A stretch of 64,000 bases of DNA from Lachnospiraceae bacterium (lineage in GTDB: Bacteria > Bacillota > Clostridia > Lachnospirales > Lachnospiraceae): the NCBI GenBank assembly GCA_902363135.1, contig CABIZF010000013.1, forward strand, positions 13,963 to 77,962. Reading direction: 5' to 3'. The notes beneath the pieces were generated by a model. The model did not search any database. It saw only the letters and a program-made list of their open reading frames with translations, and was not told the DNA's origin. The translations under genes and the position numbers were made by a program. This document shows, in pieces, positions 7,368-15,747 of this stretch (positions within the stretch are counted from its first letter, which is position 1; every line of letters begins with the position of its first letter).

Positions 7368-9236
7368 CTATAAATTCTTCACAAACAGCGTACGGATTGC
7401 ATTCAGCACAGCCAAAATCATGACTCCGACATCCGCAAAGATCGCCATCCACATGTTTGCGATACCGAGTGCGCCGAGCAGAAGGCAAAGAAGCTTGATA
7501 CCGATCGCAAAATAAATGTTTTCATAGACAATGCGGATACATCTTTTCGAAATTCGGATCGCTGTCGCAATCTTTATCGGATCGTCATCCATCAGCACGA
7601 TATCGGCCGCCTCGATCGCCGCATCGCTTCCCATTGCACCCATCGCGATACCGATATCTGCACGGGACAGTACCGGTGCATCATTGATACCGTCTCCGAC
7701 AAATGCCAGTGTTTCGTTTTTGCCTTTCTTCAAGAGCAGCTCTTCGACGCGGGATACCTTGTCTGCCGGAAGCAGTTCACTGTGCACTTCATCAATACCA
7801 AGCTCTTTTGCCACCGTATCTGCGACCTGCTTCCGGTCGCCTGTCAACATAACAGTACGGGTAACACCTGCCTTTTTCAGATTCTCAATCGCCTGCTTTG
7901 CATGCGGCTTGATCCGGTCAGAGATCAGGATGTGTCCGGCATATGCGCCATCTATCGCCACATGTACGACCGTTCCGACCTGGTGGCACTCCACCGCAGG
8001 GATACCGAGCCGTTCCATCAGCTTTGTATTGCCGACCGCAACTGCGGTTCCGTCCACCTTTGCGGTAATACCATTGCCGCCGATCTCCTCAATATCTGAT
8101 ACTCTGCATCGATCCAGCGGCTTTCCGCAGGCCTTCTGCAGACTCTTACTGATCGGATGTGAAGATGCGCTCTCAGCCAGCGCCGCATACTCCAGCAGCT
8201 TCTGATCCTCCATACTGTTGTGATGCACGCCGGTCACTTCAAAGACGCCCTCCGTCATCGTACCGGTCTTGTCAAATACAACGGTCTTCGTCTGTGAGAG
8301 TGCTTCCAGATAGTTCGAACCCTTCACAAGCACCCCGGCCTTACTTGCTCCGCCGATACCGGCAAAAAATCCGAGCGGGATACTGATGACGAGCGCACAC
8401 GGGCAGCTGATAACAAGGAATGTCAGTGCGCGGTAAACCCAGTCCCCCCACATCGGAGACAGCCCCATAAAGATCATCCGAGCAAGCGGCGGGAGAATCG
8501 CCAGCGCCAGTGCGCCATAGCAGACCGCCGGTGTATAATACCTTGCAAATTTTGAGATAAAGTTCTCAGATCGGGATTTTAAGGAACTGGAATTTTCCAT
8601 AAGCTCCAGGATCTTGGATACCGTGGACTCGCCGAACTCCTTTGTCGTCCGAATGCGGATCAGACCGCTCATATTGATGCATCCGCTGATGACCTCATCA
8701 CCTTCTGCAACCTCACGCGGCAGGCTCTCTCCGGTCAGTGCGCTTGTATTCAGAGAAGTCTTTCCTTCGGTCACGATACCGTCGATCGGTATCTTTTCAC
8801 CCGGCTGTACAACGATGATCGTTCCGACTGCCACCTCGTCCGGATCGACCTTTTCCAGCTTTCCATCCTGCTCAATGTTTGCGTAATCCGGCCGAATATC
8901 CATCAGATCACTGATATTCCGGCGGCTCTTGCCGACCGCATAGCTCTGGAACAGCTCGCCGATCTGATAAAACAGCATTACGGCTACGCCTTCCTTGTAG
9001 TCTCTTAAAAGAATTGCACCGATGGTCGCGACCGCCATCAGGAAATTCTCATCAAATACCTGGCGGTTCAGAATACCCTTCCACGCTTTTTTCAGAATAT
9101 CATAACCGATGACCAGATATGGAATCATAAACAGCCCAAACTGTACATATCCGTCAATCGGAAGCATGGAAAACAAGACAATCAGTACAGCGGAAACAAT
9201 GATCCTCGCCAGCATCTTTTTCTGCTTCTTATTCAT
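7368..9236 (-). CDS. cadA: P1B-type heavy metal-translocating ATPase (CadA/ZntA type)
   Basis: A 622-residue P-type ATPase that exports soft divalent metals such as Cd(II) and Zn(II). Visible in order: TGES in the actuator domain, SCPCALV in the metal-binding helix (CPC), the phosphorylation motif DKTGTMT, the SSHPIS nucleotide-binding motif, GDGINDAPVL in the hinge, and two last helices. It lacks the usual N-terminal heavy-metal domains; that function is on the separate HMA protein upstream. Sixteen bases separate it from the repressor gene. Metal specificity is inferred from the CPC motif and the repressor type. Confidence 0.94.
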   Translation of the reverse strand: MNKKQKKMLARIIVSAVLIVLFSMLPIDGYVQFGLFMIPYLVIGYDILKKAWKGILNRQVFDENFLMAVATIGAILLRDYKEGVAVMLFYQIGELFQSYAVGKSRRNISDLMDIRPDYANIEQDGKLEKVDPDEVAVGTIIVVQPGEKIPIDGIVTEGKTSLNTSALTGESLPREVAEGDEVISGCINMSGLIRIRTTKEFGESTVSKILELMENSSSLKSRSENFISKFARYYTPAVCYGALALAILPPLARMIFMGLSPMWGDWVYRALTFLVISCPCALVISIPLGFFAGIGGASKAGVLVKGSNYLEALSQTKTVVFDKTGTMTEGVFEVTGVHHNSMEDQKLLEYAALAESASSHPISKSLQKACGKPLDRCRVSDIEEIGGNGITAKVDGTAVAVGNTKLMERLGIPAVECHQVGTVVHVAIDGAYAGHILISDRIKPHAKQAIENLKKAGVTRTVMLTGDRKQVADTVAKELGIDEVHSELLPADKVSRVEELLLKKGKNETLAFVGDGINDAPVLSRADIGIAMGAMGSDAAIEAADIVLMDDDPIKIATAIRISKRCIRIVYENIYFAIGIKLLCLLLGALGIANMWMAIFADVGVMILAVLNAIRTLFVKNL

Positions 9237-9277
9237 AGTAGCATACCCTCCCGTTATTTTTGTCCCAGCATTCGGTT

Positions 9278-9311
9278 ATGAGCAAGCAGCGAAGCGGATT
9301 GCGAATATCCG
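9278..9311 (-). repeat. Dispersed repeat family A, shortest copy
   Basis: Read on the minus strand: CGGATATTCGCAATCC directly joined to GCTTCGCTGCTTGCTCAT. The same two blocks occur at 15612-15669 separated by 29 bases, and at 34394-34606 separated by those bases plus a MITE. This copy lies between the ATPase gene and the hairpins upstream of it. Confidence 0.65.
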
Positions 9312-9336
9312 CTTGACCCGTATCAGACAAGTCCTA

Positions 9337-9403
9337 TTCTTTACAGGACGCAATTTCCTGTAAAGAATACCTCCGACATATACTGCAAATGCCGGAGGTA
9401 TTC
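9337..9403. repeat. Two overlapping long hairpins between the HMA gene and cadA
   Basis: TTCTTTACAGGA (9337-9348) pairs perfectly with TCCTGTAAAGAA (9356-9367). GAATACCTCCG (9365-9375) pairs perfectly with CGGAGGTATTC (9393-9403). The two share GAA at 9365-9367, so they compete at the base. They sit inside the presumed operon mRNA. A plus-strand T-rich stretch follows the second, but on the coding strand there is no T-tract, so a processing or attenuation role is possible. Confidence 0.6.
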
Positions 9404-9426
9404 TCTGTCCTTTTTCTTTTCACGAT

Positions 9427-9445
9427 GCAGATATCCGATATCTGC
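9427..9445. repeat. 19-base perfect palindrome
   Basis: GCAGATATC, one central C, then GATATCTGC, 27 bases beyond the HMA stop codon. It could be a short hairpin in the mRNA or a protein site. Confidence 0.45.
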
Positions 9446-9471
9446 CGCTCCGGCTTTCCAGTGAATGCGCC

Positions 9472-9690
9472 TTACAGATAAATCTCGCAGTCGTCCTCAA
9501 CCTTTTTGCAGTTCTTCAGGACTTCCTTCATCACAGCCTTCGGATCCTGACCATCCTCAAACTCTACGATCATTTTCAACATCATGAAGTTCACGGTAGC
9601 ATCCTTTACACCGGCGGTAGCCTTTGCTGCCTCTTCCATTTTATTTGCACAGTTTGCGCAGTCTACATCGATCTTATACGTCTTTTTCAT
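9472..9690 (-). CDS. Stand-alone heavy-metal-associated (HMA) domain protein
   Basis: A 72-residue ferredoxin-like metal-binding protein. The metal loop DCANCANKMEE holds the CxxC pair at about residues 11-14. It is the first gene of the operon with the P-type ATPase and ArsR repressor. The ATPase lacks its own HMA domain, so this protein probably delivers metal to it or buffers it in the cytosol. The C-terminal DDCEIYL adds one more cysteine that could bind metal. Confidence 0.9.
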   Translation of the reverse strand: MKKTYKIDVDCANCANKMEEAAKATAGVKDATVNFMMLKMIVEFEDGQDPKAVMKEVLKNCKKVEDDCEIYL

Positions 9691-9733
9691 AGTGATAGCC
9701 CTCTCTTTATAAGTTTATTATTTTTTTCTCATT

Positions 9734-9792
9734 CATATGAACAATTATTCATATGTTTGATTCTATTATATCCGTTCTTACGATTCTGTCAA
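9734..9792 (-). promoter_or_regulatory. Metal-responsive promoter with CzrA/CadC-like operator
   Basis: Minus-strand TTGACA (9787-9792), a 16-base spacer and TATAAT (9765-9770). Immediately downstream, CATATGAA-N6-TTCATATG (9734-9755) is a perfect inverted repeat with the TGAA-N6-TTCA core known for CadC/CzrA-type ArsR repressors. Binding there would block transcription start of the HMA-cadA-repressor operon. Confidence 0.85.
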
Positions 9793-9819
9793 GAGGATTT
9801 TCCATTTTTCCTGAATTTT

Positions 9820-10071
9820 ATGATGATGCCAGGGTCAAAATCCTGAAACCACGATGTGCTTGCACAGGAGTGGTTTTATGGCTTAATGACCCGCTCCGAT
9901 ATGAGCATAAAAGTGGAGCGCAAGCTTCACGATATGCTCATATCGGGGCAGGATTGTGGGAGTACGAAGTACGGAACAATCCGTAAGGCATCTTTTGACC
10001 TTAATATCTTTTGAACTTGAGACCCGCCAAACATGAGAAAGTAGCGATTTACGTAGTAAATCAGCGGATTT
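9820..10071 (+). repeat. Structured dispersed repeat family B, long copy
   Basis: The copy opens with ATGATG-CCAGGGTCAAAA, continues to a GACCCGC closing arm, then GTAGC-GATTTAC-GTA-GTAAATC-AGCGGATTT. An inner insert holds CCGATATGAGCAT pairing perfectly with ATGCTCATATCGG. The second copy (14690-14805) has the same framework with different but still paired stem sequence. The end of the repeat supplies the last codons and the stop of the ttcA-like gene. No gene lies in 9793-10060. Confidence 0.7.
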
Positions 10072-10828
10072 CGAATTTATCTGTATGTCCGGTAAGCCTC
10101 CCGCCTGTACGCGCCATCACCCAGTCCGGAAGCTCTCCATTCATAACCGCAGTAAAAATACGGTTCAGGGCTCCATGATGATCCCGGTTCAGATTGGCGA
10201 GCAGCTCTTTCATATACTGGCGCTGCGTGTAGCCGTCAACCGGACATGGATTTTTGACGACCGGAAGCTGATACTTCTTCATAAACCCTTTTACATCCGG
10301 CTCCTCGACAAAGATCAGTGGACGGATCAGGGTCAGACCGGTCCGGTCGAGATGTGTGACCGGAGAAAAAGTATAAATCCGACCTTCCATAATCAGTGAC
10401 ATCATAAAGGTCTCTACCACATCATTTTTGTGATGCGCATAGGCGATCTTATTACATCCAAGCTCCAGCGCTTTTTCATTAAAGGCACCCTTGCGGAGCT
10501 TCGCACACAACGCACATGGATGCGACTCTTTTCTGGTCTCAAACAAAATCTCGGAAATCTGTGTATGCACGATCGTATATGGCACCTCCAGCTTGTCACA
10601 GAGCGACTGTACCGGCGAGAGATCAAATCCTTCGTACCCCGGATGGACCGTGATCGCTTCGATTGTAAAATGTTTCGGATAAAAGCGCTGCAGATAGCTC
10701 AGTGCATAGAGTAAGGTCAGGCTGTCCTTCCCTCCCGAGATTCCGACTGCAATCTTATCCCCCTCTTCGATCATATGGAATTCATCAACAGCCTGACGGG
10801 TCAGGCTCAGCAGGCGTTGTAGCTTCAT
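10061..10828 (-). CDS. TtcA-like tRNA 2-thiolation PP-loop ATPase
   Basis: A 255-residue PP-loop protein of the TtcA/TtuA group, which adenylates a tRNA base before sulfur transfer. The ATP loop SGGKDSLTLL is near residue 30, PCALCAKLRKGA carries the CxxC pair used for an Fe-S cluster, and NPCPVDGYTQRQ holds the third cysteine. Length fits the family. The last codons (FEIR-stop) lie in the end of repeat B, so the C-terminus may have been altered by that repeat. Exact target base is not determinable here. Confidence 0.88.
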   Translation of the reverse strand: MKLQRLLSLTRQAVDEFHMIEEGDKIAVGISGGKDSLTLLYALSYLQRFYPKHFTIEAITVHPGYEGFDLSPVQSLCDKLEVPYTIVHTQISEILFETRKESHPCALCAKLRKGAFNEKALELGCNKIAYAHHKNDVVETFMMSLIMEGRIYTFSPVTHLDRTGLTLIRPLIFVEEPDVKGFMKKYQLPVVKNPCPVDGYTQRQYMKELLANLNRDHHGALNRIFTAVMNGELPDWVMARTGGRLTGHTDKFEIR

Positions 10829-10970
10829 TTGTATATGGCTCCTTTCTGCTTCCTGAAAAAACGTATCTTAAACGGATTGTCGCAATCCGTCCGTTTCTCT
10901 GGAAACGATAACATAGCTTCTCTTCTGCGTCAATCCAGGACTCTGCCAAAAATCATATAGACTCTGCACT

Positions 10971-10998
10971 TTGCAAATCATTCAGAGTATGATAGAAT
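10971..10998 (+). promoter_or_regulatory. Promoter of dtd-HNH
   Basis: TTGCAA (10971-10976), a 16-base spacer and TAGAAT (10993-10998), ending 40 bases before the dtd start. A second TATAAT-like box follows at 11001. Confidence 0.5.
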
Positions 10999-11038
10999 CG
11001 TATAATGTCGCGAAAACAACGAAAGAGGAGATTTTATT

Positions 11039-11476
11039 ATGAAATTTGTGATACAGCGTGTAACCGAGGCTTCTGTGGAAGTCGATGAGAAAATCATTGG
11101 GGAAATTGCAAACGGATATCTGATACTGATCGGTGTCGGACAGGAGGATACGACCGCAGAGGCTGACCGCCTCATCAAAAAAATGATCAACCTGCGTATC
11201 TTTTCTGATGAAAACGGAAAGACAAATCTGTCTTTAAAAGACGTCAATGGCGGGCTTCTGCTCGTCTCTCAGTTTACTCTTTATGCTAACTGCAAGCATG
11301 GCAACCGTCCTTCCTTTACAGAAGCCGGCGATCCGAAAAAGGCCGAGGAGCTCTATGAGTACATCATCGCTGAGTGCCGCAGGCAGATCCCGGTCGTCCA
11401 GACCGGAAGCTTCGGTGCAGATATGAAAGTGCGGCTGTGCAACGACGGGCCGTTTACAATCCTTCTGGAGAGCTGA
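11039..11476 (+). CDS. dtd: D-aminoacyl-tRNA deacylase
   Basis: A 145-residue DTD that hydrolyses D-amino acids (and glycine) from mischarged tRNA. It has [15 protein letters not shown] at the start, the active-site [17 protein letters not shown], and the C-terminal [11 protein letters not shown] motif near the end. An AGAGGAG ribosome site precedes the ATG. The HNH protein gene begins seven bases after its stop and is probably translated from the same mRNA. Confidence 0.95.
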   Translation: MKFVIQRVTEASVEVDEKIIGEIANGYLILIGVGQEDTTAEADRLIKKMINLRIFSDENGKTNLSLKDVNGGLLLVSQFTLYANCKHGNRPSFTEAGDPKKAEELYEYIIAECRRQIPVVQTGSFGADMKVRLCNDGPFTILLES

Positions 11477-11483
11477 TAAAACG

Positions 11484-12041
11484 ATGTATTTTGAGATTTA
11501 TACGACAGAGCGTTCCCGGAAGGATCCGCGAAAGGCCTTCCGGCGCTTCCCGTCGGTCCGCCGTACCGGCAAGAATATGTACCGGATTCAGGCGGAAGAG
11601 CGCAAAGAACGCAAAATCCGCCGCATCTGCCGCAGGCGGCACTACGAACTGAAACGCATCTATCCGGAAAATCTCGGCCGAAGCGATCACTATCGCCGGG
11701 ATTTTTTTTCGTACTACCCAAGACCGCTCGGCGGCTATCGCTGCCGCTATTGTCATCGCCGTATTCCGGATAAAAGGCTGTGCATCGACCATATCTACCC
11801 CATCTACCGCACCAAGACCGGCAATGATTTCTGGCTGCGGCTGCTTCGCATCGAGGATGTGAACGATGTGCGCAATCTCGCTCCCGCATGCCGCCGCTGC
11901 AATACAAAAAAAGGCCGCAACGCCGGAATCTGGGTGCTGCGCGCCATTCTTGGCAGGTACGAGGCATATTGGGTGCTGCGGAAGGTTTGTTTTGTGGCGT
12001 TGGTCGTGGGCCTGGTATTCCTGCTAAACTTTTTTTCTTAA
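11484..12041 (+). CDS. HNH nuclease-domain protein with C-terminal membrane segment
   Basis: A 185-residue protein. The first 90 residues are strongly basic. CRYCHRRI, IDHIYP and NDVRNLAPACRRCNTKKG form a zinc-ribbon HNH nuclease site with two CxxC pairs and the DH catalytic pair. Residues about 166-184 (VCFVALVVGLVFLLNFF) are hydrophobic enough for a membrane anchor, which is unusual for an HNH enzyme. It follows dtd by seven bases and overlaps the convergent pseudouridine synthase gene by 18 bases. Target and role are unknown. Confidence 0.75.
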   Translation: MYFEIYTTERSRKDPRKAFRRFPSVRRTGKNMYRIQAEERKERKIRRICRRRHYELKRIYPENLGRSDHYRRDFFSYYPRPLGGYRCRYCHRRIPDKRLCIDHIYPIYRTKTGNDFWLRLLRIEDVNDVRNLAPACRRCNTKKGRNAGIWVLRAILGRYEAYWVLRKVCFVALVVGLVFLLNFFS

Positions 12042-12959
12042 CTTTTCCAGCAATCCTTCAAAATATTCCGGCAGCGGTGCGTGGAACTCCATATATTCCC
12101 CTGTCGTAGGATGTATAAACCCGATCGTCATCGCATGGAGTGTCTGACCTTCCAGTCCGGCAAACGGACACTTCGACGGTCCGTAGACATCGTCACCGAG
12201 AATCGGATGTCCGATACTCTTCATATGCACACGAATCTGATGTGTGCGTCCGGTCTCCAGCTGACACTCAATGTAGGTAAACCGGTCAAACGTCTCCAGT
12301 ACCCGGTAATGCGTGATGGCATCCTTTCCATTTGGAACATTGACCGCCATCAGCTTGCGATTCTGGGGATGACGTCCGATCGTTGTGTGGACCACCCCGT
12401 CTTCGGTCAGTCGTCCATGCACGATTGCACGGTATTTGCGCGTGATGGAATGTACCTTGAGCTGTGCCGCAATCCCCTGGTGGGCACGGTCATTTTTACA
12501 GATAATCAGAGATCCGGTCGTATTCTGATCAATGCGATGTACGATTCCGGGACGCAGTACACCGTTGATTCCGGATAAAGAATCACCGCAATGATACAGA
12601 ACCGCATTGACAAGCGTACCGCTGTAATGTCCTGCTGCCGGATGAACGACCATCCCCTTTGGCTTATTGACCACAAGCAGATCCGCATCCTCGTAAAGAA
12701 TATCGAGCGGAATATTTTCCGGCTCAATGGCGAGCGGTTCCGGTTCCGGAAGCTCCAGATGTATCACATCCCCTTCCGCTGCTTTATAGCTGGCACGGAT
12801 CAGCTTCTCATTTGCAAGCACATCTCCGTCCCTGATCATTTTCTGAATATAGGAGCGGGTCAGCTCCGGAAAACGATCTGCAAGAAGTCGGTCAATCCGT
12901 ATTCCGTTCTCCGCAGATGTCACTGTAATCTGTTCTTTTTCTGTCATCTTTCCTACCAT
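12024..12959 (-). CDS. RluA/RluD-family pseudouridine synthase
   Basis: A 311-residue enzyme that converts uridines in rRNA or tRNA to pseudouridine. An N-terminal S4 domain (RIDRLLADRFPELTRSYIQK) precedes the catalytic domain with HRIDQNTTGSLIICK, where the aspartate is the catalytic residue. GRTHQIRVHM is the second signature. An internal ATG at residue 5 (12947) is an alternative start. Downstream of lspA and aroB in the leftward gene run. Confidence 0.92.
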   Translation of the reverse strand: MVGKMTEKEQITVTSAENGIRIDRLLADRFPELTRSYIQKMIRDGDVLANEKLIRASYKAAEGDVIHLELPEPEPLAIEPENIPLDILYEDADLLVVNKPKGMVVHPAAGHYSGTLVNAVLYHCGDSLSGINGVLRPGIVHRIDQNTTGSLIICKNDRAHQGIAAQLKVHSITRKYRAIVHGRLTEDGVVHTTIGRHPQNRKLMAVNVPNGKDAITHYRVLETFDRFTYIECQLETGRTHQIRVHMKSIGHPILGDDVYGPSKCPFAGLEGQTLHAMTIGFIHPTTGEYMEFHAPLPEYFEGLLEKLRKKV

Positions 12960-13025
12960 TCAATCCTGCAAACCGTCTCTTCTGACAAAACGATTCTTGG
13001 ATACTACAAGTTTTGTTTTCGCCTT

Positions 13026-13541
13026 TTATTCTTTTTCCGGATTCAGGCACTCGAAATTATCGTTCCGATATAGCGTAAAAATCAGTACAATCAAAAGCAG
13101 TGCCCCAACGACCACATAGCAGTCTGCAACATTAAAGACCGGAAAATCAATGAGCGATACATACAGAAAATCAATGACGTACCGGTGCAGCAGACGGTCG
13201 ATCATATTTCCGGCTGCACCTGCCGCGATCAATACCGTGCAGATCCGCATCGCCAGAAAATGCAAAGTCACCGGAAGGTATACATACACGTATATAGCCA
13301 CGGCGACCATCGCGAGTGCAATCATCACGAAAACCCACTGCCGGTTTGCCAAAATACCAAAGGCCGCTCCGCGATTCTGCAGATAAAACAGTTCAAAAAC
13401 ACCGGGAATGACCGGTTTCGTACCGATTCCCTTCAGATACGTCTCCGCCGCATACTTTGTAAACTGATCCAGTACGATCAGCAGTCCAAAAAATGCCATG
13501 CCCGCCAAATACATTCGCAAGCTTTTTTCAGGTCTCTTCAT
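13026..13541 (-). CDS. lspA: Prolipoprotein signal peptidase (signal peptidase II)
   Basis: A 171-residue membrane aspartyl protease that removes lipoprotein signal peptides. Four membrane helices are visible. NRGAAFG, AGAAGNMIDRL and FNVADCYV are the conserved motifs; the two catalytic aspartates lie in NMIDR and NVADC. It begins 15 bases after aroB ends. Confidence 0.95.
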   Translation of the reverse strand: MKRPEKSLRMYLAGMAFFGLLIVLDQFTKYAAETYLKGIGTKPVIPGVFELFYLQNRGAAFGILANRQWVFVMIALAMVAVAIYVYVYLPVTLHFLAMRICTVLIAAGAAGNMIDRLLHRYVIDFLYVSLIDFPVFNVADCYVVVGALLLIVLIFTLYRNDNFECLNPEKE

Positions 13542-13556
13542 TGTATCCTCTCCTGC

Positions 13557-14660
13557 TTAGTCTGCCTTCAGGCTCTTGATCGCCTCTCGCATCTCCGTCT
13601 CAGTCACATCGGTGACAATCTGTGCCTTGCCAAGCTTTTTCAGCAAAATGAAGCGGATCTGTCCTGCATCCATTTTTTTGTCGCTCCTTGTTGCCTCAAT
13701 AATATCGTCCACCGAAATCCCGTCAAAGGAAATCGGAAGCCCGAATCCGACGTTCATATCACGAATTTCATAGAACTCATCCTCATCCAGATATCCTCTC
13801 TGCCAGGAAATGTAGGCGGCTGCCACCGTGCCAAGTGCGACACAGGCTCCGTGAGAAAGCGTAAAATCCTTAAGCTTCTCGATCGCATGGCCGATCGTAT
13901 GACCAAAATTCAAAAGTGCACGATCACCTTTTTCCGTCGGGTCTTTCTCTACAATATACTTCTTCAGTGCGCAGCACTTTGCGATGAGACAGGTCATCGT
14001 CTCCGAATCGCGCTCATCGATCTCTTCCATGTGCTCGATGCACCACTCATAAAAATCTGCATCAAAGCTCAGGCCATACTTGAGCAGCTCGCCGACACCG
14101 CTTGCAAGCTGATCATCCGGCAAAGTCTTCAGCACCGGAACATTGATATAGACAAGTGACGGCTGATGAAATGCTCCGACCATATTTTTATACTGGTCAA
14201 AATCCACACCGGTCTTTCCTCCCACACTGCTGTCGATCTGTGCCAGAAGGCTCGTCGGAATCTGGACAAAACGAATTCCACGCAGATAGGTCGCCGCTGC
14301 ATAGCCTGCCAGATCGCCGACCACGCCGCCGCCAAGTGCCAGCAGATAATCCTTGCGGTCAAAGCCTGCCTGGATCAGTGTCTCATAGAGCTGCTGAACC
14401 GTAGCAAGCGTCTTGCTCTGCTCTCCAGCCGGAAATACAAAGGAAATGACTTCTTTTCCGCATTTTTTCGCGTATTCCATCACTTCTTTCAGGTACAGAT
14501 CTGCTACGTTCGAATCCGATACGATACAGAGTCTGCGACCGCCGCAGCCTATCCCATCAAGCTCCTGTGCCAGCGAAGAAAAAGAATTCTTCAGGCAGAT
14601 ATCATAAGGTGTATTTCCCTCGGTTTTTACTGTAAGTCTGTTTACTGCTGTCTTTGCCAT
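13557..14660 (-). CDS. aroB: 3-dehydroquinate synthase
   Basis: A 367-residue NAD- and metal-dependent enzyme making 3-dehydroquinate from DAHP, step two of the shikimate pathway. GGGVVGDLAGYAAATYLRG binds NAD; PTSLLAQIDSSVGGKTGVD and LNFGHTIGHAIE carry active-site lysine and metal histidines. Full length. No other shikimate genes are nearby. Repeat B lies between its start and the ylmH stop. Confidence 0.96.
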   Translation of the reverse strand: MAKTAVNRLTVKTEGNTPYDICLKNSFSSLAQELDGIGCGGRRLCIVSDSNVADLYLKEVMEYAKKCGKEVISFVFPAGEQSKTLATVQQLYETLIQAGFDRKDYLLALGGGVVGDLAGYAAATYLRGIRFVQIPTSLLAQIDSSVGGKTGVDFDQYKNMVGAFHQPSLVYINVPVLKTLPDDQLASGVGELLKYGLSFDADFYEWCIEHMEEIDERDSETMTCLIAKCCALKKYIVEKDPTEKGDRALLNFGHTIGHAIEKLKDFTLSHGACVALGTVAAAYISWQRGYLDEDEFYEIRDMNVGFGLPISFDGISVDDIIEATRSDKKMDAGQIRFILLKKLGKAQIVTDVTETEMREAIKSLKAD

Positions 14661-14689
14661 AATTATTCTCCTGTTTTTCTGGTTTTTAT

Positions 14690-14805
14690 GATGATGATAC
14701 CAGGGTCAAAAGGTCATGCGTTTCATGCTTGCATGAAAGAGCATGACTTATTGACCCGCAAAACACCGAAAAGTAGCCATTTTTCGTAGAAAAATGAGCG
14801 GATTT
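14690..14805 (+). repeat. Structured dispersed repeat family B, compact copy
   Basis: GGGTCAA (14703-14709) pairs with TTGACCC; inside, TCATGC pairs with GCATGA and TTCATGC with GCATGAA. Then GTAGC-CATTTTTC-GTA-GAAAAATG-AGCGGATTT. Compared with the copy at 9820-10071 the framework is the same but the last stem has changed on both arms, which points to a conserved folded RNA or DNA structure. It fills the gap between ylmH and aroB. Confidence 0.72.
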
Positions 14806-14822
14806 AAAATACCTTTTGGCCC

Positions 14823-15590
14823 CTATACATATTTCTCTACGCGGATCAGAATCCGACCCTTTTTTGTCTCTTTTTCTGCACCCACGTACCGAAACTTTCC
14901 TTCGCCGCGGGCCGAGATCAGATCTCCTTGTTTTAGCGTATATGCATTCGTCGTAATCAGCCTTCCGTTTACAAACACCATACCGCCATCGATCAGAGAC
15001 AGAAGGCTGCTGCGGGAAGACTGAAATGCAACCGACATCACTGCATCCAGACGAATGGAGGCAACCGTGCCCATAATCTCCTTCACCTTTGGCTGATAGG
15101 TAAAGTCCTCCGGCCGACAGATACTGCAGGCGACCGTGGTATGCCGCACCTTTATCAGCTCTCCCGCGATCAGTTCAGCAAGTGAAGTGTGACAGAAAAG
15201 GTAGCAGACACCATCGCACATCGCGATATCTCCCATCTTGCAACGGTCAATCCCAAGGTGCATCAGCGCACCCAGCACATCACGATGACTTAAGTCCTCT
15301 GCAAACCTTGCATTTTTCGGCCGGATCTGAATACAGGAGATCGGATAGTCCCGAAATTCCTCCATACGATAAGAAAGAGCATCAGGCACAAATGCTGCAA
15401 TCTGACGCTCTGCTCCTTCGTACCCGCCAAAGCATGCCACCTGAACATAGGCAAGCTTCGGGAGAGTCTGCTGCAGAATATTCTGTTCATTTAAATTCAG
15501 GAAGTCGGTATAGGTGGGACAATATTTGACATCCGCAAGCCGCGCCAGCTCCTGAATACGCTTTGACAGTAATTCTTCTTCCTTATTCAT
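14823..15590 (-). CDS. ylmH: YlmH-type S4-domain RNA-binding protein
   Basis: A 255-residue protein of the YlmH family, found in the division gene cluster beside sepF in Gram-positive bacteria and linked to ribosome quality control. The S4 domain lies at about residues 182-245 (RLDAVMSVAFQSSRSSLLSL, VFVNGRL). The N-terminal two thirds contain FGGYEGAERQIAAFVP, typical of the family. Downstream of sepF and yggS. Confidence 0.9.
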   Translation of the reverse strand: MNKEEELLSKRIQELARLADVKYCPTYTDFLNLNEQNILQQTLPKLAYVQVACFGGYEGAERQIAAFVPDALSYRMEEFRDYPISCIQIRPKNARFAEDLSHRDVLGALMHLGIDRCKMGDIAMCDGVCYLFCHTSLAELIAGELIKVRHTTVACSICRPEDFTYQPKVKEIMGTVASIRLDAVMSVAFQSSRSSLLSLIDGGMVFVNGRLITTNAYTLKQGDLISARGEGKFRYVGAEKETKKGRILIRVEKYV

Positions 15591-15611
15591 TTAAATGTTC
15601 TCCATGTCAAT

Positions 15612-15669
15612 CGGATATTCGCAATCCATCCCTGCAGCTCTGCTGACAGGGCCTAACTTCGCTACTTGC
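15612..15669 (+). repeat. Dispersed repeat family A, extended copy
   Basis: CGGATATTCGCAATCC, then a 29-base middle (ATCCCTGCAGCTCT..TGACAGGGCCTAA), then CTTCGCTACTTGCC. The middle block is absent from the 9278-9311 copy and present in the 34394 copy. It lies between ylmH and sepF. Confidence 0.7.
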
Positions 15670-15721
15670 CGGATCATAAGAAATTATGATATGTCATAAC
15701 CGAACAGCTGCTTCATAGCTT

Positions 15722-15747
15722 ATCAGGCGCGGCCTGATTCGGTTAAA
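15722..15747 (-). terminator. Hairpin at the end of sepF, with partial repeat C
   Basis: ATCAGGC (15722-15728) and GCCTGAT (15732-15738) pair perfectly. The adjoining TGATTCGGTTAAA (15735-15747) contains the sepF stop codon and matches one end of repeat C at 36831 and 59924. No T-tract, so terminator strength is doubtful. Confidence 0.45.

Noticed and set aside
13185-14159. 324-codon plus-strand open frame
   Set aside because: Antisense to lspA and aroB.
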